A stretch of DNA of 64,000 bases from Eubacteriales bacterium. Lineage in GTDB: Bacteria > Bacillota > Clostridia > Lachnospirales > Lachnospiraceae. The stretch covers positions 1-64,000 of the forward strand of contig JAUNSC010000016.1 of assembly GCA_030539395.1 (NCBI GenBank), given 5' to 3'. The notes beneath the pieces are model-generated. The model ran no database searches and was not told the origin of the DNA. It worked only from the letters and a program-made list of their open reading frames with translations. Below are positions 7,270 through 15,266 of this stretch, piece after piece; position 1 is the first letter of the stretch; each line of letters begins with the position of its first letter. A program made the position numbers and the translations under genes.

Positions 7270-8205
7270 ATGCATTACACAGGAACAATCTGGCGTCCGC
7301 CCTATGAAGCAGACTCGCTTCTGCTGGAAGTAACAGCGGGCTGTACCCATCATAAGTGCAAGTTCTGTACCCTATACAGTGATCTGCCGTTCAAATTCAG
7401 AATGTCACCTATGGAAGATATAGAAGACGATTTACTGGAAGCTCAGGTTCTGCGTACAAATCCCTATTCAAAAATGTTAACCCGCCTGCAGGGAAAAGAA
7501 AAACCGGAGCCAATTCATCGTGTTTTCTTAACAGGAGCCAATCCATTTGTCCTGAAAACAGAAAAATTACTTGAAATTGCATCCCTCATTCACAAGTATT
7601 TCCCCTCTGCCAGATCCATTGGATGTTTTGCCCGCATTACGGATTCCGTAAATAAGACAGATGATGAGCTGATCCGGCTTCGGCAGGCAGGATACACCGG
7701 GCTGACCATCGGCGTTGAAACAGGAGATGATGATGCACTTGCCTTTATGCATAAAGGGTATACTTCCAAGGACATTCTAACCCAATGCAAAAGATTAGAG
7801 CAGGCCGGTATCGAATATGGCTTCTTCTATCTGACCAGTATTTCCGGTAAGGGACACGGCGAAACCGGAGCAAAATTATCCGCAGAAATATTCAATCAGC
7901 TTCATCCGTTCCTAATTGGTCCGAATATGCTGACAGTTTATCCGGAATCCGATTTATATCAGGAAATCCAAAACGGAAACTGGCAGGAAGAAGGTGAACT
8001 GGAAAAATACCGTGAACTCCGTACCCTTGTGGAAAATCTGAATATATCCACCTATTTCGCCGCAATGGGAGCTTCCAATGCTTTCTAGCTCAGGGGACAT
8101 TTGCCGGAGGATAAACCGAAATTATTGGAAACATTTGATAAAATCATTTCTGAAGTCAGTGAAGAAGATCTGCGAAATTACAGAAAAAATCTCCCGCATC
8201 TGTAA
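7270..8205 (+). pseudogene. Radical SAM protein interrupted by an in-frame amber codon
   Basis: The start at 7270 has GAGGTGG upstream. The protein has the radical SAM cluster motif CTHHKCKFC near residue 25 and the TIM-barrel core (FLTGANPFVL, GLTIGVETGDDDALAFMHKG). At 8086-8088 a TAG follows NAF. The same frame then continues for 38 codons, reading LRGHLPEDKPKLLETFDKII and ending NYRKNLPHL before TAA at 8203. This continuation is typical of the family C terminus, where a Gln is expected at the stop position, so a single CAG to TAG change explains it. The shortened 272-residue product keeps the whole catalytic core and might still fold. Function beyond radical SAM chemistry is unknown. Confidence 0.8.
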
Positions 8206-8213
8206 TTCTGAAA

Positions 8214-8244
8214 TCCGGCAGAGAATACCGTATTCCCTGCCGGA
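8214..8244. terminator. 31-nt near-perfect palindrome after the radical SAM gene
   Basis: TCCGGCAG-a-GAATAC-c-GTATTC-c-CTGCCGGA, followed on the plus strand by ATATTTT. Its position 9 bases after the ancestral stop suggests a terminator, though the T-run is poor and the loop is minimal. Confidence 0.5.
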
Positions 8245-8371
8245 ATATTTTGAAAACGATCTATGTGTTCCTGTGTCACAAGTGCAGCGTATTATTGGTC
8301 TGCTTATCCCTCGCCTGACCCAAACCCCAAAAACCTGATTCCCATTCATTATCCCCTAAAATTAAACGCAG

Positions 8372-8400
8372 AAAAGGCACCTGCATTCCTGCAAGTGCCT
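8372..8400 (-). terminator. Terminator of the HTH/zinc-ribbon regulator gene
   Basis: AGGCACTTGCA pairs with TGCAGGTGCCT (11 bp, one G-U, 4-nt loop) and is followed by TTTTC on the minus strand. Confidence 0.65.
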
Positions 8401-8433
8401 GTAACTTCTATATTTACTTTTAAAAATCATTCA

Positions 8434-8480
8434 AACCGCACAGGTGGAATATCAAGAATATTGCAACCGCACAGGTGGAA
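8434..8480. repeat. Two 16-bp direct repeats spaced 31 nt
   Basis: AACCGCACAGGTGGAA occurs at 8434-8449 and 8465-8480, just downstream of the HTH gene. Only two copies exist, so this is not a CRISPR array. Role unknown. Confidence 0.5.
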
Positions 8481-8481
8481 A

Positions 8482-8925
8482 TTATTTCCAGTGTTTCAAT
8501 TGTGAAAGATACACATCAAACTGGATGCGCCGATCTTCGTCTTTCAGATTGTCAGGATTCGGCATATGGCTCACAAGATAATCCAACAGCGACTCCTTTG
8601 ACTGATAGACAAATTTTCCATCCGCATAACACCACTTGCAGTAATCTTCATTATAGCTTCCATCCTTTTCGCGGCTGATCAAACTATCTTCATTCAAGGG
8701 CATACCGCAGCATTGGCAAATAAGCTGCCGCGGAGTCCCTAACAGTGTATTAATTGATACATTAAATTCTTTTGACAACAATTTCAATGATTCTGTATCC
8801 GGCTGTGTCTCGCCGTTTTCCCAACGGCTGACAGCCTGCCTGCTGATCATCAGGCGCTCCGCCATCTGCTCCTGCGTAAGACCATTCTTTTCACGCAGTT
8901 TCTTAATGATATCCCGTGTTTCCAT
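8482..8925 (-). CDS. XRE-family HTH regulator with C-terminal zinc ribbon
   Basis: 147 residues. An N-terminal Cro/CI-type helix-turn-helix occupies residues 1-65 (LREKNGLTQEQMAERLMISR, then RWENGETQPD). A putative zinc-ribbon domain follows, with ICQCCGMPL and YCKWCYADG supplying the Cys pairs. This two-domain layout is common in clostridia, where the ribbon part is usually a stand-alone small protein. Targets are unknown; it has its own terminator and no cotranscribed partner. Confidence 0.85.
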   Translation of the reverse strand: METRDIIKKLREKNGLTQEQMAERLMISRQAVSRWENGETQPDTESLKLLSKEFNVSINTLLGTPRQLICQCCGMPLNEDSLISREKDGSYNEDYCKWCYADGKFVYQSKESLLDYLVSHMPNPDNLKDEDRRIQFDVYLSQLKHWK

Positions 8926-9061
8926 CCCTGCTCATCCTCAACCTTTCTGCTTAATAATGTACTCTCATTATAAATTGATGTTTCACACCTGACAAGCAAC
9001 CCGCTGTTGCTGTTATTCCCCAAACAGTATAACGCATTTTAGGATAAAAACGTTCAAAAAT

Positions 9062-9094
9062 GGCACTGTATTGGCACCGTAACGGCACTGGAAA
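9062..9094. repeat. Three 11-bp tandem units
   Basis: GGCACTGTATT, GGCACCGTAAC and GGCACTGGAAA follow head to tail in the 200-base gap between the HTH gene and the kinase gene. An 11-bp step places the GGCAC boxes on nearly the same helix face, as in clustered protein-binding sites. It could also be a vestige of coding sequence. Confidence 0.4.
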
Positions 9095-9132
9095 ATCCTA
9101 CCACTCAGCGCCAAGATCAGTCTGCTACTCTG

Positions 9133-9660
9133 TCAGGCAGTCTCTTCTGCATCCGTTTTTCCTCTTTCTCCATTTATAATTCTTTCCGCCGCCTGCTCCG
9201 GCGTTATATGGGAAACATCTATTTTTTTCGTATCCAGTTCTTCATATAAACCAATCCTGGCAATGCTTCTCTGAATCACGTCCTCTGACCTGATACCTGC
9301 ATCTATATCCTTTTGCAGACGTTCCCTTAAAACATCCGCATCACACATCAATGAAATGATATATATCTGACAATCTTCTGTTTCCAGCTTCGCTATAATT
9401 TCATCTATAATCCCCTGCTCGTGCATTACCCAACAGAATATGATATTCTCATATGCGCTGCAACGAATAAACTGATTCAGCAGAAAACAGATATTCTCCA
9501 TTACCATTTTCTTTGTTTCCGGTGTTACCTGAAAGGGATGCATATCCCAACACCAGTCCCCGTCAAGAAAAACACAGTTCGGAAGTTTATTTTTCAAAAT
9601 CCGGCAGGTGGTAGTTTTTCCAACTCCCATCATTCCGCCTATTAAGTAAATATTTTTCAT
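9133..9660 (-). CDS. P-loop ATP-binding protein, small-molecule kinase-like
   Basis: 175 residues. Walker A is GGMMGVGKTTT at residues 8-18, followed by FLDGDWCWDMHPF, the substrate-binding Asp region of the AAA_33/shikimate-kinase-like group. LRERLQKDIDAGIRSEDV resembles the lid Arg region. Phosphate transfer to a small molecule or antibiotic is possible, but the substrate cannot be told. It is the last gene of the minus-strand run that begins with the MerR regulator at 12389. Confidence 0.7.
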   Translation of the reverse strand: MKNIYLIGGMMGVGKTTTCRILKNKLPNCVFLDGDWCWDMHPFQVTPETKKMVMENICFLLNQFIRCSAYENIIFCWVMHEQGIIDEIIAKLETEDCQIYIISLMCDADVLRERLQKDIDAGIRSEDVIQRSIARIGLYEELDTKKIDVSHITPEQAAERIINGERGKTDAEETA

Positions 9661-9667
9661 AGTCTTC

Positions 9668-9760
9668 TTATTCCTGCAATTCCAATACCATCAGGTAGTC
9701 TTCATTCTGCTCCCTTAATACCTGAAATCCCAGTTTCCAATACAGAAAAATTCCTGCACA
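9668..9760 (-). pseudogene. C-terminal scrap of a second GNAT acetyltransferase
   Basis: In the frame next to the end of the GNAT gene the sequence reads GIFLYWKLGFQVLREQNEDY and then LMVLELQE before TAA at 9668. YxKLGF followed by a hydrophobic strand is the classic end of a GNAT domain. Upstream of it the frame is lost. An internal deletion seems to have fused two adjacent acetyltransferase genes, leaving only about 30 residues of the second. Confidence 0.6.
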
Positions 9761-10220
9761 TCTCTTTTTCCATAGTATGATAGCAGAGAAAATCTCCGTT
9801 TTCTGTTTCAATTTTTTCATACGAAATAATCTGATACCCCCGTTTCAGATACATACTTTCCGCCAGGAAAGAAGCATCCACATGAACCTTTGGATAATTT
9901 CCCAAAATCCTTGTTTCTAGCAAATCCATCAATTTGCTTCCATATCCCTTTCCCTGATATTCAGGCAAAATAAACAATCTGCAAATCTCATTCTTCCGAA
10001 TACTTCCGGTTCCTATGATGTTTCCCTGTACCATCGCAAAATAGATTTCTTCGGAATACATCACTTCTTCAATCCTTGCTTCACTGTGCAGATCAAGAAA
10101 GAACTGCACTGCACCTGACGGATAATAGTGAGGATATACTTTTTGTATCGTTTCCTTTACAATAGCAGCCACCTGTTCCGGACAATCTGCCAATTTTAAT
10201 TCCATATCAGACTCAAACAT
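9702..10220 (-). CDS. GNAT-family N-acetyltransferase with altered C terminus
   Basis: 172 residues. The GNAT core is clear: IYFAMVQGNIIGTGSIRKNE as central strands, RLFILPEYQGKGYGSKLMD as the acetyl-CoA pyrophosphate loop, and AESMYLKRGYQII as the last helix-strand. The natural end is probably near the CYHTMEKEM segment. The last 15 codons or so run out of frame through the scrap of another acetyltransferase (9668-9760), so the tail is not native. Substrate unknown. It follows the SnoaL-like gene by 3 bp on the same strand. Confidence 0.75.
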   Translation of the reverse strand: MFESDMELKLADCPEQVAAIVKETIQKVYPHYYPSGAVQFFLDLHSEARIEEVMYSEEIYFAMVQGNIIGTGSIRKNEICRLFILPEYQGKGYGSKLMDLLETRILGNYPKVHVDASFLAESMYLKRGYQIISYEKIETENGDFLCYHTMEKEMCRNFSVLETGISGIKGAE

Positions 10221-10223
10221 TTT

Positions 10224-10661
10224 TCAATTTTCTCCTAATTTATCCGTACAATCTTCAGGCTTTATAAGCCCTTCCTGAAACAATGTTTCAAATGTATTTA
10301 CTGTTCCCCCATGCTCCACGATTTTCCCATCAACCACTTTGTCTATATCTACCCCGGTAAAAACCAGCTTTTTATTCGTAGGCTTCATTCCCAACCATTC
10401 GCCTTTATGTGTCCCTTCCATGATAAACTCAGAGATAACATAATCACCGTCACAATACTGCCTGATGATCTTCATAGAATAATCGGGATATGTATTCTTT
10501 ACTGCAATAAGATGGCTTCTCATTCCTTCAATTCCTATTAGAATCAATTCTTCTCCATTTTTATGCACACAGTCCTCAGATATATATTTCCCGACTTCTT
10601 CCAGCAGATGATTCGTCACCACAACTTCATAAAAATATTTCACGATTTCTTTTCTATCCAT
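10224..10661 (-). CDS. SnoaL-like/ester cyclase family protein
   Basis: About 145 residues with the NTF2-like, SnoaL-type pattern: FYEVVVTNHLLEEVGKYISE, then YPDYSMKIIRQYCDGDYVIS and the core EGTHKGEWLGMKPTNKK, where the GxxxG-like turn is diagnostic. The fold serves cyclases and many small-molecule binders; a substrate cannot be assigned. It lies in the run of small genes behind the MerR regulator, 16 bp after the DUF3795 gene. ATG at 10661 is chosen; GTG at 10664 is equally possible. Confidence 0.75.
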   Translation of the reverse strand: MDRKEIVKYFYEVVVTNHLLEEVGKYISEDCVHKNGEELILIGIEGMRSHLIAVKNTYPDYSMKIIRQYCDGDYVISEFIMEGTHKGEWLGMKPTNKKLVFTGVDIDKVVDGKIVEHGGTVNTFETLFQEGLIKPEDCTDKLGEN

Positions 10662-10680
10662 CACGACCTCCCAGACAAAA

Positions 10681-11226
10681 TTACTTTTTCTTTCTCAGTT
10701 TTAACACAATACCCTGCTTATCTGCCGCCTTCTGAAACTGCCCTGTCACATAAGCAGCCTTTTCTTTTAATGATAGTTCTCCAAATGTTTCATCTGATTT
10801 TATCTGCGCCATCACGTTTCTCACATCTTCGAATTCCAGAAGATTCACGGCCACACAGAAAAATGTCTTTTTCCGCCCGTCATTACAGTTTTGCAGAAGC
10901 CACTTCAGAATACGGATTTTCTCTTCCTGCTCTGCCCTGTACGCCTCCACACCGATTTCCTGCTGCTTCTCCAAATCTTTTTTCTGATTCTGATGTGTGA
11001 CAAACGAATCGAACGCATCAATATACTCATATTTTTTACATGGAAACTCCTGACATTGGCTGCAATATTCCGGCTTCCCATGCTGCAGGCTGCATCTGGC
11101 TATTTTGCAGGACTGGTTTCCTTCACCGCCGCATCCGGGGCAATGGCCATCCAGGTGCATAGGACACAGTCCGCAATTTAATCCACACAAAGAAAACAAT
11201 AAATCTGATCTTGTAAAATCCTTCAA
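10681..11226 (-). CDS. DUF3795 domain-containing Cys-rich protein
   Basis: 181 residues. Cys-rich N-terminal half with CGLNCGLCPMH, CPGCGGEGNQSCKIARC and CSQCQEFPCKKY, the pattern of the DUF3795 family, which probably binds a metal. The C-terminal half is helical and basic. Function unknown. It is cotranscribed with the MBL hydrolase gene upstream (36-bp gap) and the SnoaL-like gene downstream. Confidence 0.8.
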   Translation of the reverse strand: MKDFTRSDLLFSLCGLNCGLCPMHLDGHCPGCGGEGNQSCKIARCSLQHGKPEYCSQCQEFPCKKYEYIDAFDSFVTHQNQKKDLEKQQEIGVEAYRAEQEEKIRILKWLLQNCNDGRKKTFFCVAVNLLEFEDVRNVMAQIKSDETFGELSLKEKAAYVTGQFQKAADKQGIVLKLRKKK

Positions 11227-11262
11227 AATGTCCCCTCCTTATGTTCTCAGCTATCACCATAC

Positions 11263-12024
11263 TTACAACCAAACCGCCCAATCTCCATAATCAAAAGTAC
11301 CGCTGCCATGCTGTAGCTTTCCTTCTTCTTCCAGCCGTCTAAAGGCATTCCTCATTCTGATCAAAATCTCCGGCTGGATATCAAGGGAATGATGTCCCGG
11401 AAACACTCTTTCCACGGGAAGCTCAGAAATCTTTTCCAGCGATTTCAGATAGCCTTCCGGATTCGTAGAAGGATAATAAGCAAACAATGTACCTTTATAT
11501 ACTAAATCCCCTGTAAAAAGATATCCCTTTTCTTTCTCCCAAAAACACATATGTCCGGGTGAATGTCCCGGTGTGTGCAACACCTTAATCCTGCGCCCTC
11601 CGATATCAATGATATCCCCGTCATTTAAAACCCTTGTCGGCAACCCCTGAAAAACAGTATATGTATCAATATCGTAATTCTCCGGCAGATCACAATGGTC
11701 AGCAGCCATCTTTTTAATCATTTCTATTGGCAAAGGGAATTCTCCTGAAAGCCATTTCAATTCTTCCCTGTGCGCATAAAAATCCGGAAAGTATTTGAGT
11801 CCTCCAATATGATCCCAATGAATATGCGTAGCAACCGCAGTGACCGGATTGTTCGTCAGCTTCCTTACTTCATCATATATATTGCAGATTCCCAATCCGG
11901 TATCAATTAGCAGGCTGTATCTGGAACCATTTAAAAGATAACAATGCGTTTCTTCCGGGTGGCGATATTCACTGATCATCCATGTATCTTTGTCAATTTG
12001 CCCAACCGTAAACCAGTTCTCCAT
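11263..12024 (-). CDS. MBL-fold metallo-hydrolase
   Basis: 253 residues. The metal-binding signature THIHWDHIGG, the later HTPGHSPGHMCFW and the FTGDLVYKG Asp are all present, giving the two-metal site of the glyoxalase II/beta-lactamase fold. Substrate unknown; the family includes hydrolases of thioesters, lactones and phosphodiesters. Its ATG shares base 12024 with the end of the MerR gene, so the two are translationally coupled and the hydrolase is likely part of the MerR response. Confidence 0.85.
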   Translation of the reverse strand: MENWFTVGQIDKDTWMISEYRHPEETHCYLLNGSRYSLLIDTGLGICNIYDEVRKLTNNPVTAVATHIHWDHIGGLKYFPDFYAHREELKWLSGEFPLPIEMIKKMAADHCDLPENYDIDTYTVFQGLPTRVLNDGDIIDIGGRRIKVLHTPGHSPGHMCFWEKEKGYLFTGDLVYKGTLFAYYPSTNPEGYLKSLEKISELPVERVFPGHHSLDIQPEILIRMRNAFRRLEEEGKLQHGSGTFDYGDWAVWL

Positions 12025-12389
12025 CAGTCCTTCTCACTTTCGCTTATCCTATCCTGATATATGCTTATTTTCTCATCCAGGTTCTGCAGGTACTCAGCCC
12101 ATTTTCTTTGCTCCTCCACTACAGATTTTCTGTGCTGTATCAGCAGATCCATCCGCTCCGTCATCGTGTCGTCTCCCTGATACCGCAGATCAGAATAATG
12201 CTTAATATCCCGGAGCAGCATTCCGGTATCTTTCAGACGCCGGATAAATTTTACCCATTCTATGTCGTCCGCACTGTAATCCCGTCTCCCGACACTGTCC
12301 CTGCTTACACGAAGCAATCCTTTCTTCTCATAATAGCGCAGTGTATATGCACTGATTCCAGTTATCACGGAAAACTCACCAATGGTCAT
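12024..12389 (-). CDS. MerR-family transcriptional regulator
   Basis: 121 residues. The N-terminal MerR winged helix (MTIGEFSVITGISAYTLRYY, then RDYSADDIEWVKFIRRLKDT) is followed by a dimerisation coiled coil with no obvious Cys metal site. This fits the small-molecule or stress-responsive MerR branch. It heads the minus-strand run and faces the carboxymuconolactone decarboxylase gene across a promoter with 19-bp spacer (12414-12444), which it very likely controls. Confidence 0.9.
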   Translation of the reverse strand: MTIGEFSVITGISAYTLRYYEKKGLLRVSRDSVGRRDYSADDIEWVKFIRRLKDTGMLLRDIKHYSDLRYQGDDTMTERMDLLIQHRKSVVEEQRKWAEYLQNLDEKISIYQDRISESEKD

Positions 12390-12413
12390 AACAAACCTCT
12401 TTTCAAAAAAGTC

Positions 12414-12444
12414 TTGACTTAGACTATGGTCTAAGAACTATCCT
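12414..12444 (+). promoter_or_regulatory. MerR-type promoter and operator for the CMD-family gene
   Basis: TTGACT (12414-12419) and TATCCT (12439-12444) with a 19-bp spacer. Inside is the dyad CTTAGAC-tatg-GTCTAAG (12418-12435). This is the textbook MerR arrangement, in which the regulator untwists the promoter to activate it. Confidence 0.85.
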
Positions 12445-12523
12445 TTTTGCAGCAGCTATTGATACCTTATCGAACAGTAATTGTTCCATAGGACCATTTT
12501 ACCAGACAAGGAGAAGAAAAGAA

Positions 12524-12892
12524 ATGGAGAAAACAAGATTTCATACTGGTATGGAAAATTTAAAGAAAATCGATGGGAAAGGCGGTGAAGCAGTCATCCG
12601 GTCACTGGGAGCAATCTCCCCTGATCTTGGAAAGTATATTATTGAATTTGCATTCGGGGATATCTATGCGCGGAGCGGCCTGTCCTTACAGGAGCGCGAA
12701 ATGATCACGTTAGCCAGCCTTCTCACTGCCGGAGGATGTGAACCACAACTGGAAGTCCATATCCATGGAGCTTTAAATGTAGGAATTGCTCCTGAAAAAA
12801 TCATTGAGATATTCCTGCAGTGCATCCCATATACTGGCTTCCCCAAAGTCCTGAATGCCGTTTCTGTGGCAAAAAAGATATTTGAAAATTAA
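12524..12892 (+). CDS. Carboxymuconolactone decarboxylase family protein
   Basis: 122 residues with the CMD/AhpD-like core: FGDIYARSGLSLQEREMITL then GGCEPQLEVHIHGALNVG and FLQCIPYTGFPKVLNAV. Relatives act as gamma-carboxymuconolactone decarboxylases or AhpD-like thiol peroxidase partners. The AhpD CxxC is absent, so a disulfide-reductase role is unlikely. Transcription starts from a MerR-type promoter shared with the divergent regulator, a pairing often seen in Firmicutes. The true substrate is unknown. Confidence 0.85.
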   Translation: MEKTRFHTGMENLKKIDGKGGEAVIRSLGAISPDLGKYIIEFAFGDIYARSGLSLQEREMITLASLLTAGGCEPQLEVHIHGALNVGIAPEKIIEIFLQCIPYTGFPKVLNAVSVAKKIFEN

Positions 12893-13154
12893 GGATTTTT
12901 TCTGCGTTATAGTATTATATGAAAAGTATATTCCCCTTCAACTTTCGTCCCGTGGTTCTCTCTTTTGCCACGGAGTATAGACTTTTGCCAAAAAGTACAG
13001 GGTTTCGTCCTGTGGTATCCATTTACCCAAATACTACAGAACAAAACCCTGTTTTCTACTTACCCCACCCGGAGTAAAATTTTTAATTCACATCTGACTT
13101 CTTCGTAAAAACACAAGTCCATTTTTCCCAAAAGTACCCAAAAAGCCCGGAAAA
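12893..13154. other. Intergenic region between convergent genes
   Basis: No gene seen. It holds a duplicated box (TTTCGTCCCGTGGT at 12943 and TTTCGTCCTGTGGT at 13003, exactly 60 bp apart) and the long hairpin described separately. The rest is unremarkable AT-rich spacer. Confidence 0.5.
12997..13052. terminator. Bidirectional terminator with 22-bp stem
   Basis: Arms 12997-13018 and 13031-13052 pair over 22 bp with a 12-nt loop. The arms differ from perfect complementarity only by transitions that give G-U pairs. GTTTT follows on the plus strand and ACTTTTTGG on the minus strand, so it can serve both the CMD gene and rlmD. Confidence 0.75.
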
Positions 13155-14519
13155 TCAGCGTTTCTTAACGAGAAGAGCCACTGTTTCCACATGCACACTC
13201 ATCGGGAACTGATCTACGGCCCTGCAGCGTGTCAGTTCGTACCCATTATTGCATAAAATACGCAAATCCCTTGCCAGGGTTGCACTGTCGCAGCTGACAT
13301 ATACCACACGATCCGGTTTCATTTCTATGATAGTGTTTAACAAAACCTCATCGCAGCCCTTTCGGGGCGGATCCACCACTATCACATTGGCACGTATACG
13401 ATGCTTTTTGTAAACCTCCGGCAGAATTTCTTCCGCCTTGCCCACATAAAACTGCGCATTTCTAATGTCGTTGATCTTTGCATTACGGCAGGCATCATCA
13501 ATAGCCTGCGGTACAATTTCCACACCATACACTTTCTTTGCCTTTTGCGCCAAAAACAGAGAAATCGTCCCAATACCGCAATACAGATCCCAAACAATCT
13601 CATCACCGGTCAGTCCGGCGTATTCCAGAGCAAGTCCATACAGCTTTTCAGTCTGTACGGGATTTACCTGGAAAAAAGACAAAGGGGAAATCTGATATTT
13701 TACATTCCCAATATAATCTTCAATGTACGGTTTTCCCCACAAAAGTTTCACTTCTTTTCCAAGAATCACATTTGTACGCTGCCGGTTTATATTCAAAGAA
13801 ATACTTGTCATCCCCGGAAGTTCCCGCAACCGCTCCGTCAAAATATCTGAAGCCGGGAAGTCATTTCCGTTGATTATCAGGCATACCATAATTTCTTTCG
13901 TTCGGAAACCATACCGGATCAGCACATGGCGCACAAGCCCTTTGCCCGTCTCCTCATCATAAGCCGTGATATGATTCTGTTCCATATGGTCAATAATAAT
14001 ATTTAATATCTCCTCATTTACATCTACGCCCAGACAGCATTTCCGATTGCTGATAATAGAGTGAGTCCGTCCTGCATAGAATCCTGCAATAATCTTTCCG
14101 TTTTTGTCTGTTCCGATCGGAAACTGTGCCTTATTTCGGTAATAAAAAGGAGTTTCCATTCCAACAATCGGCTCCATGGGAATTTCCGAGGGTGCAAATC
14201 CTCCAATCCGCATTAGATTACTGCGCACCTTATTTTCTTTGAAACGCAGCTGCTCTGTATAATCCATCTCCTGGATCTGACAGCCGCCGCACTGCTTTGC
14301 CACCGGACACAGAGCTTTCACCCTGTAAGGCGAAGGTTCTAAAATATTCATCAATCGGGCATAGCCATAAGTCTTTTTCATTTTCATGACTTTTGCTTCC
14401 ACAGTATCCCCGATAATGGTATCTTTCACAAACAGTGTTATGCCGTCTGCACGACCAATCCCTGCGCCGTCTGTCCCGATATCTTCTATTTTTATCTGTA
14501 CCAGATCATCTTTTTTCAT
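13155..14519 (-). CDS. rlmD: 23S rRNA (uracil-5-)-methyltransferase, RumA/RlmD family
   Basis: 454 residues. An N-terminal TRAM domain (IKIEDIGTDGAGIGRADGIT) is followed by the iron-sulfur Cys cluster CPVAKQCGGCQ. The Rossmann methyltransferase domain has VWDLYCGIGTISLFLAQKAK, the DPPRKGCDE loop and the catalytic Cys region YVSCDSATLARDL. The enzyme makes 5-methyluridine in 23S rRNA; which uridine is not certain, since Firmicute members can have RlmCD dual activity. It lies 3 bp after the ABC permease gene and may be the tail of that operon. Confidence 0.9.
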   Translation of the reverse strand: MKKDDLVQIKIEDIGTDGAGIGRADGITLFVKDTIIGDTVEAKVMKMKKTYGYARLMNILEPSPYRVKALCPVAKQCGGCQIQEMDYTEQLRFKENKVRSNLMRIGGFAPSEIPMEPIVGMETPFYYRNKAQFPIGTDKNGKIIAGFYAGRTHSIISNRKCCLGVDVNEEILNIIIDHMEQNHITAYDEETGKGLVRHVLIRYGFRTKEIMVCLIINGNDFPASDILTERLRELPGMTSISLNINRQRTNVILGKEVKLLWGKPYIEDYIGNVKYQISPLSFFQVNPVQTEKLYGLALEYAGLTGDEIVWDLYCGIGTISLFLAQKAKKVYGVEIVPQAIDDACRNAKINDIRNAQFYVGKAEEILPEVYKKHRIRANVIVVDPPRKGCDEVLLNTIIEMKPDRVVYVSCDSATLARDLRILCNNGYELTRCRAVDQFPMSVHVETVALLVKKR

Positions 14520-14522
14520 ATA

Positions 14523-15266
14523 CTATACACTCAGCTTTCTTTCCATGATCCATCCGGATATCAAGTACAGGATAACCGTGATTATAAAAGATAATGCAAT
14601 TACCAGGCAGCCCTGCAGTGTCTGATTCTTCATATAAGGAACCAGATCCAGAATCTTCAGCGCGCCAAAATTAATAATAAGATAAAGAACAAAACTTACA
14701 AATCCACTGAGTTTTTTTCCTGCCAGAATCGTTGCACTCAGCACGATTGCAAGATACCCGGTGGCAATCATCATCAGCCAGGATACAAGCGTAACAGCAA
14801 CGGCCATAATTATATTCTGAGGTTCAATATTGATCTGAACACTGATGTTTTTCATCAATTCCTGTACCATATCTATCAATGCCTGCAGTCCGTCCATATA
14901 TATGGTTGCTGTGACTACGTCAAGAACTGCAATAAGGACAAAGAACGCACCTGCCGCAAAGATTGCAAGAGCATTTTGCAGCACTTTCGCCCCCAGTATG
15001 GTGTAACTGGTCTGAGGCGTCATAAAAAGCATGTAGCTTTGTTTTGTATTCAGATCTTTATGGAATGTGAGAAGGCTTTCAATTCCGATATAAAAAATAC
15101 CGACTACCGCACACATGGAAAGCCCGGTAATGCCCCACATAAGAGCCGTGTTGTTTTTTAAAAATACTCCCGCCAGAAATGCAATTTCCGATACAGCCGT
15201 CACCAGAAGGATGACCATTTTAGAAAACATCGATTTACGTAATTCATATTTCATATGCATTAACAT
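14523..15266 (-). CDS. ABC transporter membrane subunit
   Basis: 247 residues with about six predicted membrane helices, for example MVILLVTAVSEIAFLAGVFL and LVSWLMMIATGYLAIVLSAT. No sequence motif beyond the ABC-2-like membrane pattern. It overlaps the ATPase gene by 7 bp, which points to a bipartite exporter. Similar GntR(YtrA)-ABC units respond to cell-envelope stress. Cargo unknown. Confidence 0.75.
   Translation of the reverse strand: MLMHMKYELRKSMFSKMVILLVTAVSEIAFLAGVFLKNNTALMWGITGLSMCAVVGIFYIGIESLLTFHKDLNTKQSYMLFMTPQTSYTILGAKVLQNALAIFAAGAFFVLIAVLDVVTATIYMDGLQALIDMVQELMKNISVQINIEPQNIIMAVAVTLVSWLMMIATGYLAIVLSATILAGKKLSGFVSFVLYLIINFGALKILDLVPYMKNQTLQGCLVIALSFIITVILYLISGWIMERKLSV

Noticed and set aside
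8086-8088. TAG as a pyrrolysine or programmed readthrough codon
   Set aside because: The protein is not a methylamine methyltransferase, and no pyl gene or readthrough signal is visible here. A CAG to TAG mutation is simpler.
9055-9180. Plus-strand frame starting MALYWHRNGTGKS as an integrase tail
   Set aside because: It is only about 40 codons, without a ribosome site and without any catalytic motif. The 11-bp repeats explain the pattern as well.
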